64,000 bases of DNA from Sellimonas catena (GTDB lineage Bacteria > Bacillota > Clostridia > Lachnospirales > Lachnospiraceae), in assembly GCF_045063725.1 (NCBI RefSeq), contig NZ_CP173695.1, one strand, 5' to 3'. The notes below the pieces were generated by a model that worked only from the letters and a program-made list of their open reading frames with translations, was not told the DNA's origin and made no database searches. This document shows, one piece after another, positions 41,252-49,814 of the stretch. A program made the translations under genes and the position numbers. Position 1 is the stretch's first letter. Each line of letters begins with the position of its first letter.

Positions 41252-42082
41252 TCATTGGGGACAGGTTCCGAAGCATCGGAACACGTCCCCGATGACGTAG
41301 AGGATACCGTCGTCGTCGTTTGAGAGTGTGATGAAGTCGGCGGCTTCTTTGACGGCGGGCTGTGCGTTTGCCATGGCGACGCCGAGTCCTGCGGACTGGA
41401 TCATGGTGATGTCGTTGTAGCCGTCTCCGCAGCAGATCATCTGGTCGGTGGTCAGCCCGATGCTTGAGAGGAGTTTCTCAAGGGAGTGTGCCTTATCGAT
41501 GTTCTGCGGCATGATTTCGAGGAAGAACGGGTCGGAGCAGTAGATGTTGAGCAGTCCGTGAAAGTGCGGGATGAGCTTGTCTTTTACACGGGCGATTTCA
41601 TCTGGTTCTCCTGTGATGAGGAATTTGTTGTTGTCTGCCTCGATATGTTCGGTAAATGGTTCGATATGGCGGACCGGGAGCCCGTTGATCCGGGATTCCA
41701 GTTCGGTGTACTGGTTCGTGTGGAGCCCGGACAGTATGGCCTTCTCGGAATATCCTACAATGTCGACATCAAAGTGTCTGACGATTTCAAACAGAGGTGC
41801 AGCAATGTTTTTTGGAAGGTGTCTGTTGTAGATGATCTCCCGGCTCCGGCAGTCGGTGATGCGTCCGCCGTTGAAGGAGAGAATGTAGCTTCCAAAGCGT
41901 TCCAGCTGCAGTTCTTTTGCAAGGGGAAGGACGCCGGTTGTTGGGCGTCCGCTTGCAAGTACTACTTTGATTCCGTTTTCCTGTATCCAGATCAGTGCCT
42001 CTTTTGTCTGGGGCGTGATCTCTTTTTTTGAGTTGGTCAGTGTGCCGTCAAGATCCAGGGCGAGGATCTGGTAATCCATCAT
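41252..42082 (-). CDS. HAD-superfamily Cof-type phosphatase, C-terminus replaced by repeat
   Basis: A 276-residue Cof-type HAD protein: motif I LALDLDGTLTNS (residues 6-17), motif IV GDGYNDITM near 218. Cap and core are complete. The last 12 residues, GDVFRCFGTCPQ, are encoded by palindrome copy 4, so the native end was lost when the repeat arrived. Codon use is skewed: of the 61 codons before the repeat, 52 end in A or C and one in T. AAGGAG lies seven bases before ATG 42082, which overlaps the murF stop as ATGA, so it is the last gene of the murF operon. Confidence 0.85.
   Translation of the reverse strand: MMDYQILALDLDGTLTNSKKEITPQTKEALIWIQENGIKVVLASGRPTTGVLPLAKELQLERFGSYILSFNGGRITDCRSREIIYNRHLPKNIAAPLFEIVRHFDVDIVGYSEKAILSGLHTNQYTELESRINGLPVRHIEPFTEHIEADNNKFLITGEPDEIARVKDKLIPHFHGLLNIYCSDPFFLEIMPQNIDKAHSLEKLLSSIGLTTDQMICCGDGYNDITMIQSAGLGVAMANAQPAVKEAADFITLSNDDDGILYVIGDVFRCFGTCPQ
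41257..41290. repeat. 34-bp palindrome, copy 4, overlapping a HAD gene
   Basis: GGGGACAGGTTCCGAAGCATCGGAACACGTCCCC, preceded by CATT as in copies 1 and 2. It forms the 3' end of the HAD coding sequence. It lies 69 bases from copy 3. Confidence 0.88.
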
Positions 42083-43521
42083 AATGTTTCTCCTTTTTCC
42101 GTGCTGTTGCCTGTGTGGCAGTATCCATTACAGCCGAATTCTTTTAATGTTTCCACAATCTGAGAGAATTTCATGGAATTGGAAGCTTTTACAAGGACGG
42201 TATCCCCCTTTTGAAATAAAGAAGAGACGTCGTTTAAAAAGCGTTCTTTGTCTGGATAGTAGAGTACGGTATTGCCGGAGGCAATATTTTTGGCACCCTG
42301 ATACATGTGTTCGGCCAGAGGTCCGATGCAGATGATCTGGTCGATGCCTTTGCGGGCAGCGTATTCTCCGGTTTCAAAATGAAGGCGGTCTTCGTCTTTG
42401 CCTAATTCTTTCATGTCCCCCATAACCGCAGTGCGGCGTCCCAAAGCCATGGCGAGGACATCGAGGGATGCCCGCATGGATGCCGGATTGGCATTGTAGC
42501 AGTCGTCCAGAATGGTCAGAGTATCGGTCTCAATCTGGTGATTCCGTCCGGATACCGGCTGGAGAGCCCGGATACCGGATTCGATTTCCTCGGCTGAGAG
42601 TCCGAAGAGGCGGCCGATGTAAGCTCCTGCGAGAGCGTTGTAGACCATGTGTTTTCCTGGAATCGGGATGTCGGCCTGAATCGTTGCCTCCGGGAAATCG
42701 CCGCATGCCGGAAGCTGGATTGTGCAGAGTGTTCCCTTGAGTCCTCTGTTTTCAATGTGGGATGCGAAAACCGGAGCGGCAGAATCGATGCCGAAAAATA
42801 CCGGTTTCTGCCCGCGCACATCAGAGACCGTGCGCAGCATATCATCATCTCCATTTAAAACAACACAGAACTCATCCTGCAGGTGATCGAACATTTCAGT
42901 CTTTGCTTTGAGGATTCCCTCACGGGAACCGAGACTTTCCAGATGTGCGTATCCGATATTGGTGATGACACAGACATCCGGCCTTGCAATATCCGCCAGA
43001 CGGTGCATTTCTCCGAAATGGTCGATTCCCATTTCGAGAACCGCGATTTCATCTTCTTCGGTCAGCCGGAAAATGGTCAGCGGAAGACCGATCTCATTAT
43101 TATAATTTCCTTCTGTTTTCAGTACGTGATATTTCTGCGCCAGAACAGAGGCGATCAGCTCTTTGGTGCTGGTCTTGCCAACGCTTCCCGTAATGCCGAT
43201 CACTTTCAGATTCAGCCGGCTGCGGTAATAGCGGGCCAGATCTTTGAGCGCCTGTTCGGTGGACTCTACAACAATATACGGGTACGGGACGTCTCCCAGG
43301 GAATGTTCGGATAAGGAGCACAGTGCTCCTTTCTCCATAACCTGTTCTATAAAATCATGTCCGTCTACGCGCGCACCTTTGATTGGAACGAAGAGAAATC
43401 CTTCTTCAATCTTGCGGCTGTCAATTGCCACGCCGGTAATCTCCCGGCTGAGAAGCTCTTCCGGTCCGTAGCAGGTACCGCCGCAGGCGGAGGCAATAGC
43501 TGCCAGTGATAATCCTTTCAT
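42079..43521 (-). CDS. murF: UDP-MurNAc-tripeptide--D-alanyl-D-alanine ligase
   Basis: A 480-residue Mur ligase with the ATP-binding motif GITGSVGKTSTKE near residue 109, the central domain including NNEIGLPLTIF, and C-terminal motifs DDCYNANPASM and GDMKELG. MurF joins D-Ala-D-Ala to UDP-MurNAc-tripeptide in the cytoplasm, the last step before lipid-linked cell wall synthesis. The D-Ala-D-Ala ligase gene lies just upstream, so the pair makes and uses the dipeptide. The gene overlaps the HAD gene at its end by four bases. Confidence 0.94.
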   Translation of the reverse strand: MKGLSLAAIASACGGTCYGPEELLSREITGVAIDSRKIEEGFLFVPIKGARVDGHDFIEQVMEKGALCSLSEHSLGDVPYPYIVVESTEQALKDLARYYRSRLNLKVIGITGSVGKTSTKELIASVLAQKYHVLKTEGNYNNEIGLPLTIFRLTEEDEIAVLEMGIDHFGEMHRLADIARPDVCVITNIGYAHLESLGSREGILKAKTEMFDHLQDEFCVVLNGDDDMLRTVSDVRGQKPVFFGIDSAAPVFASHIENRGLKGTLCTIQLPACGDFPEATIQADIPIPGKHMVYNALAGAYIGRLFGLSAEEIESGIRALQPVSGRNHQIETDTLTILDDCYNANPASMRASLDVLAMALGRRTAVMGDMKELGKDEDRLHFETGEYAARKGIDQIICIGPLAEHMYQGAKNIASGNTVLYYPDKERFLNDVSSLFQKGDTVLVKASNSMKFSQIVETLKEFGCNGYCHTGNSTEKGETL

Positions 43522-43544
43522 ATGTGTTCTCCTGTCTTTGGTAA

Positions 43545-44603
43545 TTACCCGCGGTAACGGGCATCCATGGATTTTTCAATCAGCAGTTCGCAGAGATCGC
43601 CGAATTCGATTCCGGCCGCTTTTGCTTCTTTTGGAAGAAGGCTTGCGGCTGTCATTCCAGGCAGACTGTTGTATTCCAGACAGTAAATGCTGCCGTCTTC
43701 AGTCAGAAGGAAATCGGCACGGGCATACACGTCCAGTTTGAGCGCCTTGAATGCCTTCTCCGCAATATTCTGAATCCGAAGTGCTGTTTCCTCCGGAATC
43801 CGGGCAGGGCAGATCTCTTCTGTCATGCCGTCCTGATATTTGTTCGCATAGTCAAACCAGCCGTTTTTCGGACAGATTTCGATGACCGGAAGGGCTTTCC
43901 CGTCGATGACGCCGCAGGCAAGTTCTCTTCCTTTAATATACTCCTCAATAATAATCTCGTCTTCATAGCGGAAGGATTCCCGGACAGCCTGGTCAAATTC
44001 TTCCTCTGTGTGGGCGAAATAAACGCCGATGCTGGAACCTCCGGAGCATGGTTTTACCACGAGCGGGAGAGAAAGTCCGGTGGAAGCAAGGGAATGATCC
44101 GAAGCAGATTTTTTCATCCAGGTTCCCTTTGGAGTCGGAATCTGGTTTGCCTCGAAGATCACCTTCGTAATTTCTTTATCCATGGAAAGGGCGCAGCCAA
44201 GGGAACTTGGGCCGGTATAACGGATGCCGAGGACATCAAAGGATGCCTGGAGTTTTCCGTTTTCTCCTACGTCTCCGTGAAGTCCCATAAATACGATGTC
44301 TGCAAGCCGGCAAAGTTCGATGACATTGGCGCCGAAAAAGCAGTCTGATTTGTCTTCTCTGGATGCCTTTACCGCTTCCAGATCCGGCTCTGTGGAGCGG
44401 ATTCCGGATGCGATTCCAAGACCTGCGTCCGGTCTTTTGAAAACCGCTTCCAGATCATCCCCGGCATCCGGAAGCCCGAGGAACGGATCCAGAAGAAAAG
44501 CGTCGTGGCCTTTCTCGCGTAAGGTACGGCAGATCCCCGCACCGGAGCTTAAAGAAACGTCACGCTCGGTGCTAAGTCCTCCTGCTAATACAATAATTCT
44601 CAT
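43545..44603 (-). CDS. ddl: D-alanine--D-alanine ligase
   Basis: A 352-residue ATP-grasp enzyme. It starts MRIIVLAGGLSTERDVSLSS, has GLHGDVGENGKLQ near 113, the ATP-grasp strands LPLVVKPCSGGSSIGV, and ends with EYNSLPGMTAASLLP. It forms D-Ala-D-Ala for MurF, encoded next. ATG 44603 has AGGAGG eight bases upstream; a TTG six bases earlier is not needed. The insert at residues 40-90 is longer than in E. coli Ddl. Thirteen bases separate it from the pncB stop. Confidence 0.92.
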   Translation of the reverse strand: MRIIVLAGGLSTERDVSLSSGAGICRTLREKGHDAFLLDPFLGLPDAGDDLEAVFKRPDAGLGIASGIRSTEPDLEAVKASREDKSDCFFGANVIELCRLADIVFMGLHGDVGENGKLQASFDVLGIRYTGPSSLGCALSMDKEITKVIFEANQIPTPKGTWMKKSASDHSLASTGLSLPLVVKPCSGGSSIGVYFAHTEEEFDQAVRESFRYEDEIIIEEYIKGRELACGVIDGKALPVIEICPKNGWFDYANKYQDGMTEEICPARIPEETALRIQNIAEKAFKALKLDVYARADFLLTEDGSIYCLEYNSLPGMTAASLLPKEAKAAGIEFGDLCELLIEKSMDARYRG

Positions 44604-44616
44604 AATCAAATCCTCC

Positions 44617-46077
44617 TTATAAATTATCCATACTCATCTGATCGAGCAGTTCCTTCTTCACCTGATACAGCCGGTCAGATAAATCGACATAGACATTGTG
44701 CGGGTAGAAGAGACGCTTTGTCTCATCCCACAGTGTATCTTTTTCCTGGCGGCAGTAGTCCGCAATCTCCATCACGGTCGGAGACTGGTATACGCATTCT
44801 CCGTTGATGAAAACCGGAACGAGCATTTCACGCATCGTGTAAGTTCCGCCTTTTAACTTCGTCTTTTTCCATGTTTCGATCGGGTCGAACAGAAGCAGAT
44901 CGTCATTTTCATCGAAAGTCTCATCTGCAAAACAGATCAGGTCTGCCTTGATCTTGCCGCTTTCCTTCTCGTAGATCCGGTAGATCGTCTTGTTGCCCGG
45001 ATTGGTAATCTTTTCCGTATTCTCGGACAGCTTGATCTTCGGAACAAACGTGCCGTTTTCATCCTGAATAGCCGCCAGCTTGTAGACGCCGCCAAAGGAC
45101 GGGCAGTCCTTGGACGTGATCAGGTGAGTGCCCACACCCCAGACGTCGATGGCTGCTCCCTGCTGCTTCAGATCGTGGATCAGATATTCATCCAGATCAT
45201 TGGAAGCGGAAATCTTCGCCTCCGGGAATCCTGCGTCATCCAGCATCTTACGTGCCTTCTTAGAAAGATATGCAAGGTCGCCGCTGTCAAGACGGATTCC
45301 GAAGCTTTTCGACTGGATTCCCTCTTCCCGCATCTCACTGAACACACGGATCGCGTTCGGTACACCGGATTTTAAGGTGTCATATGTGTCCACAAGCAGA
45401 GTACAGGAATCAGGATACATCCGGGCGTACGCCTTAAATGCTTCGTATTCACTTGGAAAACTCATGATCCAGCTGTGGGCATGGGTTCCCATCACCGGAA
45501 CATCAAACATCTGTCCGGCCAGAACATTGGATGTACCGACGCAGCCGCCGATCATGGCAGCTCTCGCCCCGTAAAGTCCGGCATCCGGCCCCTGGGCACG
45601 GCGAAGGCCGAACTCCATGATGCCGCCGCCGTTTGCCGCGTAGACAACACGGGCAGTCTTGGTAGCAATCAGAGACTGGTGGTTTACGATATTCAAAATC
45701 GCCGTCTCCACCAGTTGGGCCTCCATAATCGGGGCAACGACTTTGATAATCGGTTCTCTTGGGAAAATCACACTTCCTTCCGGAATTGCGTAGATATCAC
45801 CGCTGAAATGATATCCACTTAAATAATGAAGGAAATCTTCATCAAAAATGTGCAGGCTTCTTAAATAATCCACTGCTTCATACGAAAAATGCAGCCCCTT
45901 GATATACTCGATCACCTGATCCAGCCCGGCTGCAATGGAATAGCCATTATTACAAGGGTTGGCACGGTAAAAGACGTCAAATACAACGACTTTGTCGTGA
46001 TCCTTCTCCTTAAAATATCCCTGCATCATTGTCAGTTCATACAAATCTGTCAATAATGTCAAATTACGTTCCAACAT
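44617..46077 (-). CDS. pncB: Nicotinate phosphoribosyltransferase
   Basis: A 486-residue enzyme starting MLERNLTLLTDLYELTMMQGYF, the classic PncB beginning, with the FGLRRAQGPDAG substrate loop near 170, GTHAHSWIMSF near 214 and LDSGDLAYLSKKARK near 277. It converts nicotinate and PRPP to nicotinate mononucleotide in NAD salvage. ATG 46077 is chosen with AAGGAG eight bases away; an upstream in-frame start lacks an RBS. It heads the minus-strand pncB-ddl-murF-HAD run. Confidence 0.94.
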   Translation of the reverse strand: MLERNLTLLTDLYELTMMQGYFKEKDHDKVVVFDVFYRANPCNNGYSIAAGLDQVIEYIKGLHFSYEAVDYLRSLHIFDEDFLHYLSGYHFSGDIYAIPEGSVIFPREPIIKVVAPIMEAQLVETAILNIVNHQSLIATKTARVVYAANGGGIMEFGLRRAQGPDAGLYGARAAMIGGCVGTSNVLAGQMFDVPVMGTHAHSWIMSFPSEYEAFKAYARMYPDSCTLLVDTYDTLKSGVPNAIRVFSEMREEGIQSKSFGIRLDSGDLAYLSKKARKMLDDAGFPEAKISASNDLDEYLIHDLKQQGAAIDVWGVGTHLITSKDCPSFGGVYKLAAIQDENGTFVPKIKLSENTEKITNPGNKTIYRIYEKESGKIKADLICFADETFDENDDLLLFDPIETWKKTKLKGGTYTMREMLVPVFINGECVYQSPTVMEIADYCRQEKDTLWDETKRLFYPHNVYVDLSDRLYQVKKELLDQMSMDNL

Positions 46078-46193
46078 AGGACACACTCCTTTTTTGCCGC
46101 ACAAAAGAGTGTACGGCCTTTTTTTCAGCATAATACTGGAAACATTATAGCACTCATCCGGGCAAAGGGAAAGAAAAAATCCGCAACTTCAAA

Positions 46194-46222
46194 TTGAAAG
46201 CCCCGGGGAACTGGTATATAAT
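46194..46222 (+). promoter_or_regulatory. Promoter of the Crh-like HPr gene
   Basis: TTGAAA (46194-46199), 17-base spacer, TATAAT (46217-46222), 44 bases before the ATG. Confidence 0.75.
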
Positions 46223-46265
46223 AAGCTTAAAAAAAGAACATTTCCAGATGGAAGGAGGAGTCAAT

Positions 46266-46529
46266 ATGACCACACGAAAAGTGATAGCAGCAGATATCGA
46301 AAGCAGATATGAGGCACCGGGCGCAGAACTGGTTCGTATTGCATGCCAGTTCCAGAGCAGGATTATGTTAAAGAGCGGCGATATGCATATCAACGCAAAG
46401 AGTATTATGGGGATGATGGCTTTCCGACCATCAAAGGGAATGGAGATCGAGATCACTGCAGAGGGTGACGACGAAGAAGAGGCAGTCATCGGCATTGAGG
46501 CCTTTTTGAAAAATGACCAGGTAAGGTGA
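46266..46529 (+). CDS. HPr-like protein lacking the active histidine (Crh-like)
   Basis: An 87-residue HPr-fold protein. The Ser46 region NAKSIMGMM is kept with Ser at position 46, but the phosphorylation-site segment that reads IHARPA in HPr is RYEAPG: His15 is Tyr and Arg17 is Ala. It therefore cannot accept phosphate from Enzyme I but could be phosphorylated on Ser46 by HPr kinase, as in Bacillus Crh, which acts only in CcpA-dependent carbon regulation. That role is inferred. GGAGG precedes ATG 46266. The ATPase/TOPRIM pair follows 33 bases later without a visible terminator. Confidence 0.75.
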   Translation: MTTRKVIAADIESRYEAPGAELVRIACQFQSRIMLKSGDMHINAKSIMGMMAFRPSKGMEIEITAEGDDEEEAVIGIEAFLKNDQVR

Positions 46530-46562
46530 GAGAATGTAGTGGGCAGAGAGGAAGAAAGGCGA

Positions 46563-47672
46563 ATGACATATATTAATAGTCTGGACATTCAATCGTTCAG
46601 AGGAATTTCTTCATTACAATTAGATCAGCTTTCCAGTATTAATATTCTGACAGGGGATAATAATTCTGGAAAAACAAGTGTACTCGAAGTCATAGAAAGT
46701 TACAGTAATCCAGAAAGCCTCAAAATGTGGGGGACATTGTTAAGAAAGGGATCGTCAGCGTCGGCATATTCTTTTTATGAAGGATTCTATGACCTATTTA
46801 ATATCAATGAAAAAGATAAGAGTATCGAATACACTATTAAAAGCCAGGACTCTATATCAAAACATGTTGTAAAAGAAAGAATACGAGTTGATGCACGGAT
46901 TATAGACGAAGAGATGACCGAATCTGAGTATAATCAAGTAAGAGAAATTGTCAATTATGCCCCAAGCGATTCAGAAGAAATGCTTCAGAGAGTGGGAAAG
47001 ATGGAGCTTTGTATCCGAATCAATGATTCGACCGTGGCAAAAGGCTGGGTGTATGAGGGGCAAAGACGTTTAGATACCGCTTCCGTTGGAACAGAAGGAA
47101 AGCAAAAACATAATATAGTCTATATTGCGCCATCCAGTCATACGGATGCAGATATATATCTTACAGATATTCTAAAATATCCGAATCTTTATGAAGAAAT
47201 GTTAGAGATATTAAAAGATTATGATGAAAATATTATCAGCATTAATTATGATAAAGGGAATCATAATTATGGAAAAGGTATCTATAAAATCTTGTCAAAG
47301 TCGTATCAGGAAGCTTTGCCATTGAATGTATATGGCGATGGAATGAAAAAAGCAGTTTTGCTGATGAGTGCAGTTTTAAAGGCGCAAGACGGGATTTTGC
47401 TTCTGGATGAATTTGAAACTGCAATTCATACATCAGCTATGAGCAGAACATTTCGATGGATTTTGGAAACTTGTCTTAAACTGAATGTACAGGTGTTTTT
47501 AACGTCACACAGCAAAGAAGCGATTGATAAAGTTTTAAAATGTTCTGAAAAAGTGAGAAGTCGTACAGCAGTATATACTCTTTACAGAAAGAAGGATAAA
47601 ATCACAGTTAGGCGGCTTTCCGGAAATAAAGCGTTGGAAGTACAGGACGAAATGGGATTGGAGTTGAGATAA
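46563..47672 (+). CDS. OLD/AAA_15-type ATPase, possible defence gene
   Basis: A 369-residue ABC-like ATPase: N-terminal strand and Walker A SLQLDQLSSINILTGDNNSGKTS (P-loop GDNNSGKTS, about 31-39), a central variable region, and near the C-terminus GDGMKKAVLLMSA (signature-like), LLLDEFETAIH (Walker B, about 280) and TSHSKEA (switch). This is the single-gene AAA_15/OLD arrangement without a fused nuclease. The next gene encodes a TOPRIM protein and starts directly at its stop codon. ATPase plus separate TOPRIM is the layout of class 4 OLD systems such as PARIS. Its codons are richer in A and T than those of neighbouring genes, suggesting transfer. Confidence 0.8.
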   Translation: MTYINSLDIQSFRGISSLQLDQLSSINILTGDNNSGKTSVLEVIESYSNPESLKMWGTLLRKGSSASAYSFYEGFYDLFNINEKDKSIEYTIKSQDSISKHVVKERIRVDARIIDEEMTESEYNQVREIVNYAPSDSEEMLQRVGKMELCIRINDSTVAKGWVYEGQRRLDTASVGTEGKQKHNIVYIAPSSHTDADIYLTDILKYPNLYEEMLEILKDYDENIISINYDKGNHNYGKGIYKILSKSYQEALPLNVYGDGMKKAVLLMSAVLKAQDGILLLDEFETAIHTSAMSRTFRWILETCLKLNVQVFLTSHSKEAIDKVLKCSEKVRSRTAVYTLYRKKDKITVRRLSGNKALEVQDEMGLELR

Positions 47673-48404
47673 ATGAAAAGTATGTTAATCTGCGAAGGCT
47701 CAACGGATTCCGTTCTGATCCAGTACTTTATGAGAAACACATATCAGTGGGAGGACACCCGGGAGAGTTTCCTCATAAGTAAAAAATTTAAAACATTTCG
47801 TGTTCTCAAAAAAGAAGAGCGATTATTGTGCATAGGAGGAAGCGGAGGAGCCAGTCGGATTTTGGAAAAGTTTGGATATATGCTGGAACTAAACAGTCTG
47901 GCTGCCGATGAAGAAGAATATAATAAAATTGTGATTCTGACGGATCGGGATGAGGTCGATACGGAGGCAGAATTCTGTACTAAGATTAGAGACATGATGT
48001 CTGAGCGACATGTACAAACTCAGCAAGAGATAAAGAATAATGAATGGATTCATTGTCATATGCAAAACGGACAGAAAAAGGAAATTACGGTGGATATATT
48101 ATTACTGGTAATTCCGTTTGAGGAAACGGGAGCGATGGAAACATTTCTTTTGAAAGCGATTGCTGAAAACGATCCATATGACGCTCAATTGATCTGTCAA
48201 AGCAATCAGTTTGTAGAATCCGTAGATCCGAAAAAAAGATATTTAAATAAACGAAGATATATTACTAAGGCAAAATTTGATGTATTTTTTTCAGTTAGGA
48301 CTGCTGCAGAGCAGTTTGTGGAACGGCAGAACATACTCAGAAGTGTGCCATGGGAGAAGTATCAGAAGATACAGGAATGTTTCAAAAAATTTGCGGATCT
48401 TTAA
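47673..48404 (+). CDS. TOPRIM-fold nuclease-like protein (DUF3226/DUF4435-like)
   Basis: A 243-residue protein with the TOPRIM Glu motif LICEGSTDSVLI at residues 5-16, a Gly-rich GGSGGASRI segment near 57, and an acidic ILTDRDE motif near 88. These match the E and DxD positions of TOPRIM nucleases. The C-terminal half contains PFEETGAMETFLLKA, a helical segment also typical of DUF3226 proteins. ATG 47673 follows the ATPase stop with no gap. In OLD and PARIS systems the TOPRIM partner is an effector released by the ATPase on phage detection; whether that applies here is inference. Confidence 0.72.
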   Translation: MKSMLICEGSTDSVLIQYFMRNTYQWEDTRESFLISKKFKTFRVLKKEERLLCIGGSGGASRILEKFGYMLELNSLAADEEEYNKIVILTDRDEVDTEAEFCTKIRDMMSERHVQTQQEIKNNEWIHCHMQNGQKKEITVDILLLVIPFEETGAMETFLLKAIAENDPYDAQLICQSNQFVESVDPKKRYLNKRRYITKAKFDVFFSVRTAAEQFVERQNILRSVPWEKYQKIQECFKKFADL

Positions 48405-48419
48405 AAGAACAGAACGATA

Positions 48420-48458
48420 AAGGGGAGACAGTGACTCATAGGGCCGCTGTCTCCCCTT
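48420..48458. terminator. Inverted repeat between TOPRIM gene and plsC
   Basis: AAGGGGAGACAG and CTGTCTCCCCTT form a perfect 12-bp stem with a 15-base loop between convergent genes. T tracts are weak. Confidence 0.6.
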
Positions 48459-48468
48459 AACTGTTGCC

Positions 48469-49203
48469 TTATACCATATCCGCGTTTTTCTCAATCGTTT
48501 CCTTAATAATCGCTTCAAAATACGGCGCGAGATGTTTTCTTGTCTCCTTGTCCAGATCTTTCGGATATACCGGCTTCCCGTACTCTACGACCACATGAGT
48601 CTTCCGGACAAACGGAAGATGGGCTTCAAAAATCTGAGCGGTATTATTCAAACTGATCGGGACAATCGCACATCCCGCCTTTTCCGCAATCTTAAAGGAC
48701 CCCTCTTTAAAAGGAAGAAGACTTAACTCTTCTCCGGTATTTCTCGTTCCTTCCGGGAAAATACAGATGGAAATCCCGCTCTTTACATAGTCAATCGCCT
48801 GAAGAATCGTTTTCATGCCCTGCTTCGGATCTTCGCGGTCCAGAAACAGGCAGTATACATACTTCATCCAGGTGGAGAGAAGAGGAATCCTCTCCATCTC
48901 CTTTTTGGCAACATATCCGGTGAGCCGCGGGCATCTGGAATAGGTCAGCAGAATATCGAAATAACTTCTGTGATTTCCCACAAACAGGACCGGCTCATCC
49001 GGAATATTCTCAAGTCCGATCACCGTAGCATCTACGCCCGCGATTTTCAGGATACATTTAAAACCCCACTGCACAATCCGCAGGGAAGAAAGATCGCGCA
49101 TCTGCCGGTTTTTCTTTCCGATCAGCCATTCCACGAAAAAGACCGGTATGGAAAGAATCAGATAGACAACCAGATAAATGACAATACAGATAAAGCGAAT
49201 CAT
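48469..49203 (-). CDS. plsC: 1-acyl-sn-glycerol-3-phosphate acyltransferase
   Basis: A 244-residue membrane-associated acyltransferase with an N-terminal helix (about 3-25), catalytic NHRSYFD (NHxxxxD) near residue 76, and FPEGTR near 149. PlsC adds the second acyl chain to lysophosphatidate in phospholipid synthesis. It diverges from the PrcB-like lipoprotein gene across 168 bases in which I see no gene. Confidence 0.9.
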   Translation of the reverse strand: MIRFICIVIYLVVYLILSIPVFFVEWLIGKKNRQMRDLSSLRIVQWGFKCILKIAGVDATVIGLENIPDEPVLFVGNHRSYFDILLTYSRCPRLTGYVAKKEMERIPLLSTWMKYVYCLFLDREDPKQGMKTILQAIDYVKSGISICIFPEGTRNTGEELSLLPFKEGSFKIAEKAGCAIVPISLNNTAQIFEAHLPFVRKTHVVVEYGKPVYPKDLDKETRKHLAPYFEAIIKETIEKNADMV

Positions 49204-49371
49204 GGGGATACGCTCCTTTCCATAAAATTTAATAGACAGTATGTCGAAAAAAGACGTACTTACAAAGTAACACTATTATACTATAAAAATGCGCGAAAAG
49301 AAATCAAGATTTGGTATTTTTTATGGGAAGTTTGTGTAAGATGATAAAGAGAAACTGCAGGATCGCATGGA

Positions 49372-49803
49372 ATGAGCAAAAAAGTAGGAAATTTCCGAAA
49401 AATCATCTTCTCCTGTACTGCAGTCTTCCTGATTTTATGCATGTCCGGATGCTCTGTCACGGACCTGGGAGGAACGAAAAAGCAGGAGCTGGACTTTACG
49501 GTCCTGGAAAAGGAAGACATACCGGAGGAATTAAAGACTCAAATCGAAGAGAAAAAGGACGAACCGATGAAGCTGACGTATACGGACCAGGGACAGATGT
49601 ACCTTGTCAGAGGGTATGGAAAAAAGGAGAGCAGCGGATACAGCATTGAGGTAAAAGAACTTTACGAGACCGAAAACGCCGTCCATATCCGCACGGAGCT
49701 GAAAGGACCGGGAGAAAAGGAACAGGTCATCGAAAAACACACATGGCCTTATCTTGTCGTGAAACTGGATTATCAGGACAGACATGTTGTCTTTGAAGAA
49801 TGA
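49372..49803 (+). CDS. PrcB-like lipoprotein
   Basis: A 143-residue lipoprotein with signal peptide and lipobox CMSGC (Cys near residue 27). Residues 80-140 (SSGYSIEVKELYETENAVHIRTELKGPG...WPYLVVKL) match the PrcB_C domain found in protease-complex and uncharacterised surface proteins. The end overlaps the upstream region of the LysM gene, which starts 12 bases later, so the two are probably co-expressed. Function is not known. Confidence 0.72.
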   Translation: MSKKVGNFRKIIFSCTAVFLILCMSGCSVTDLGGTKKQELDFTVLEKEDIPEELKTQIEEKKDEPMKLTYTDQGQMYLVRGYGKKESSGYSIEVKELYETENAVHIRTELKGPGEKEQVIEKHTWPYLVVKLDYQDRHVVFEE

Positions 49804-49814
49804 GGAGGTTCCCT

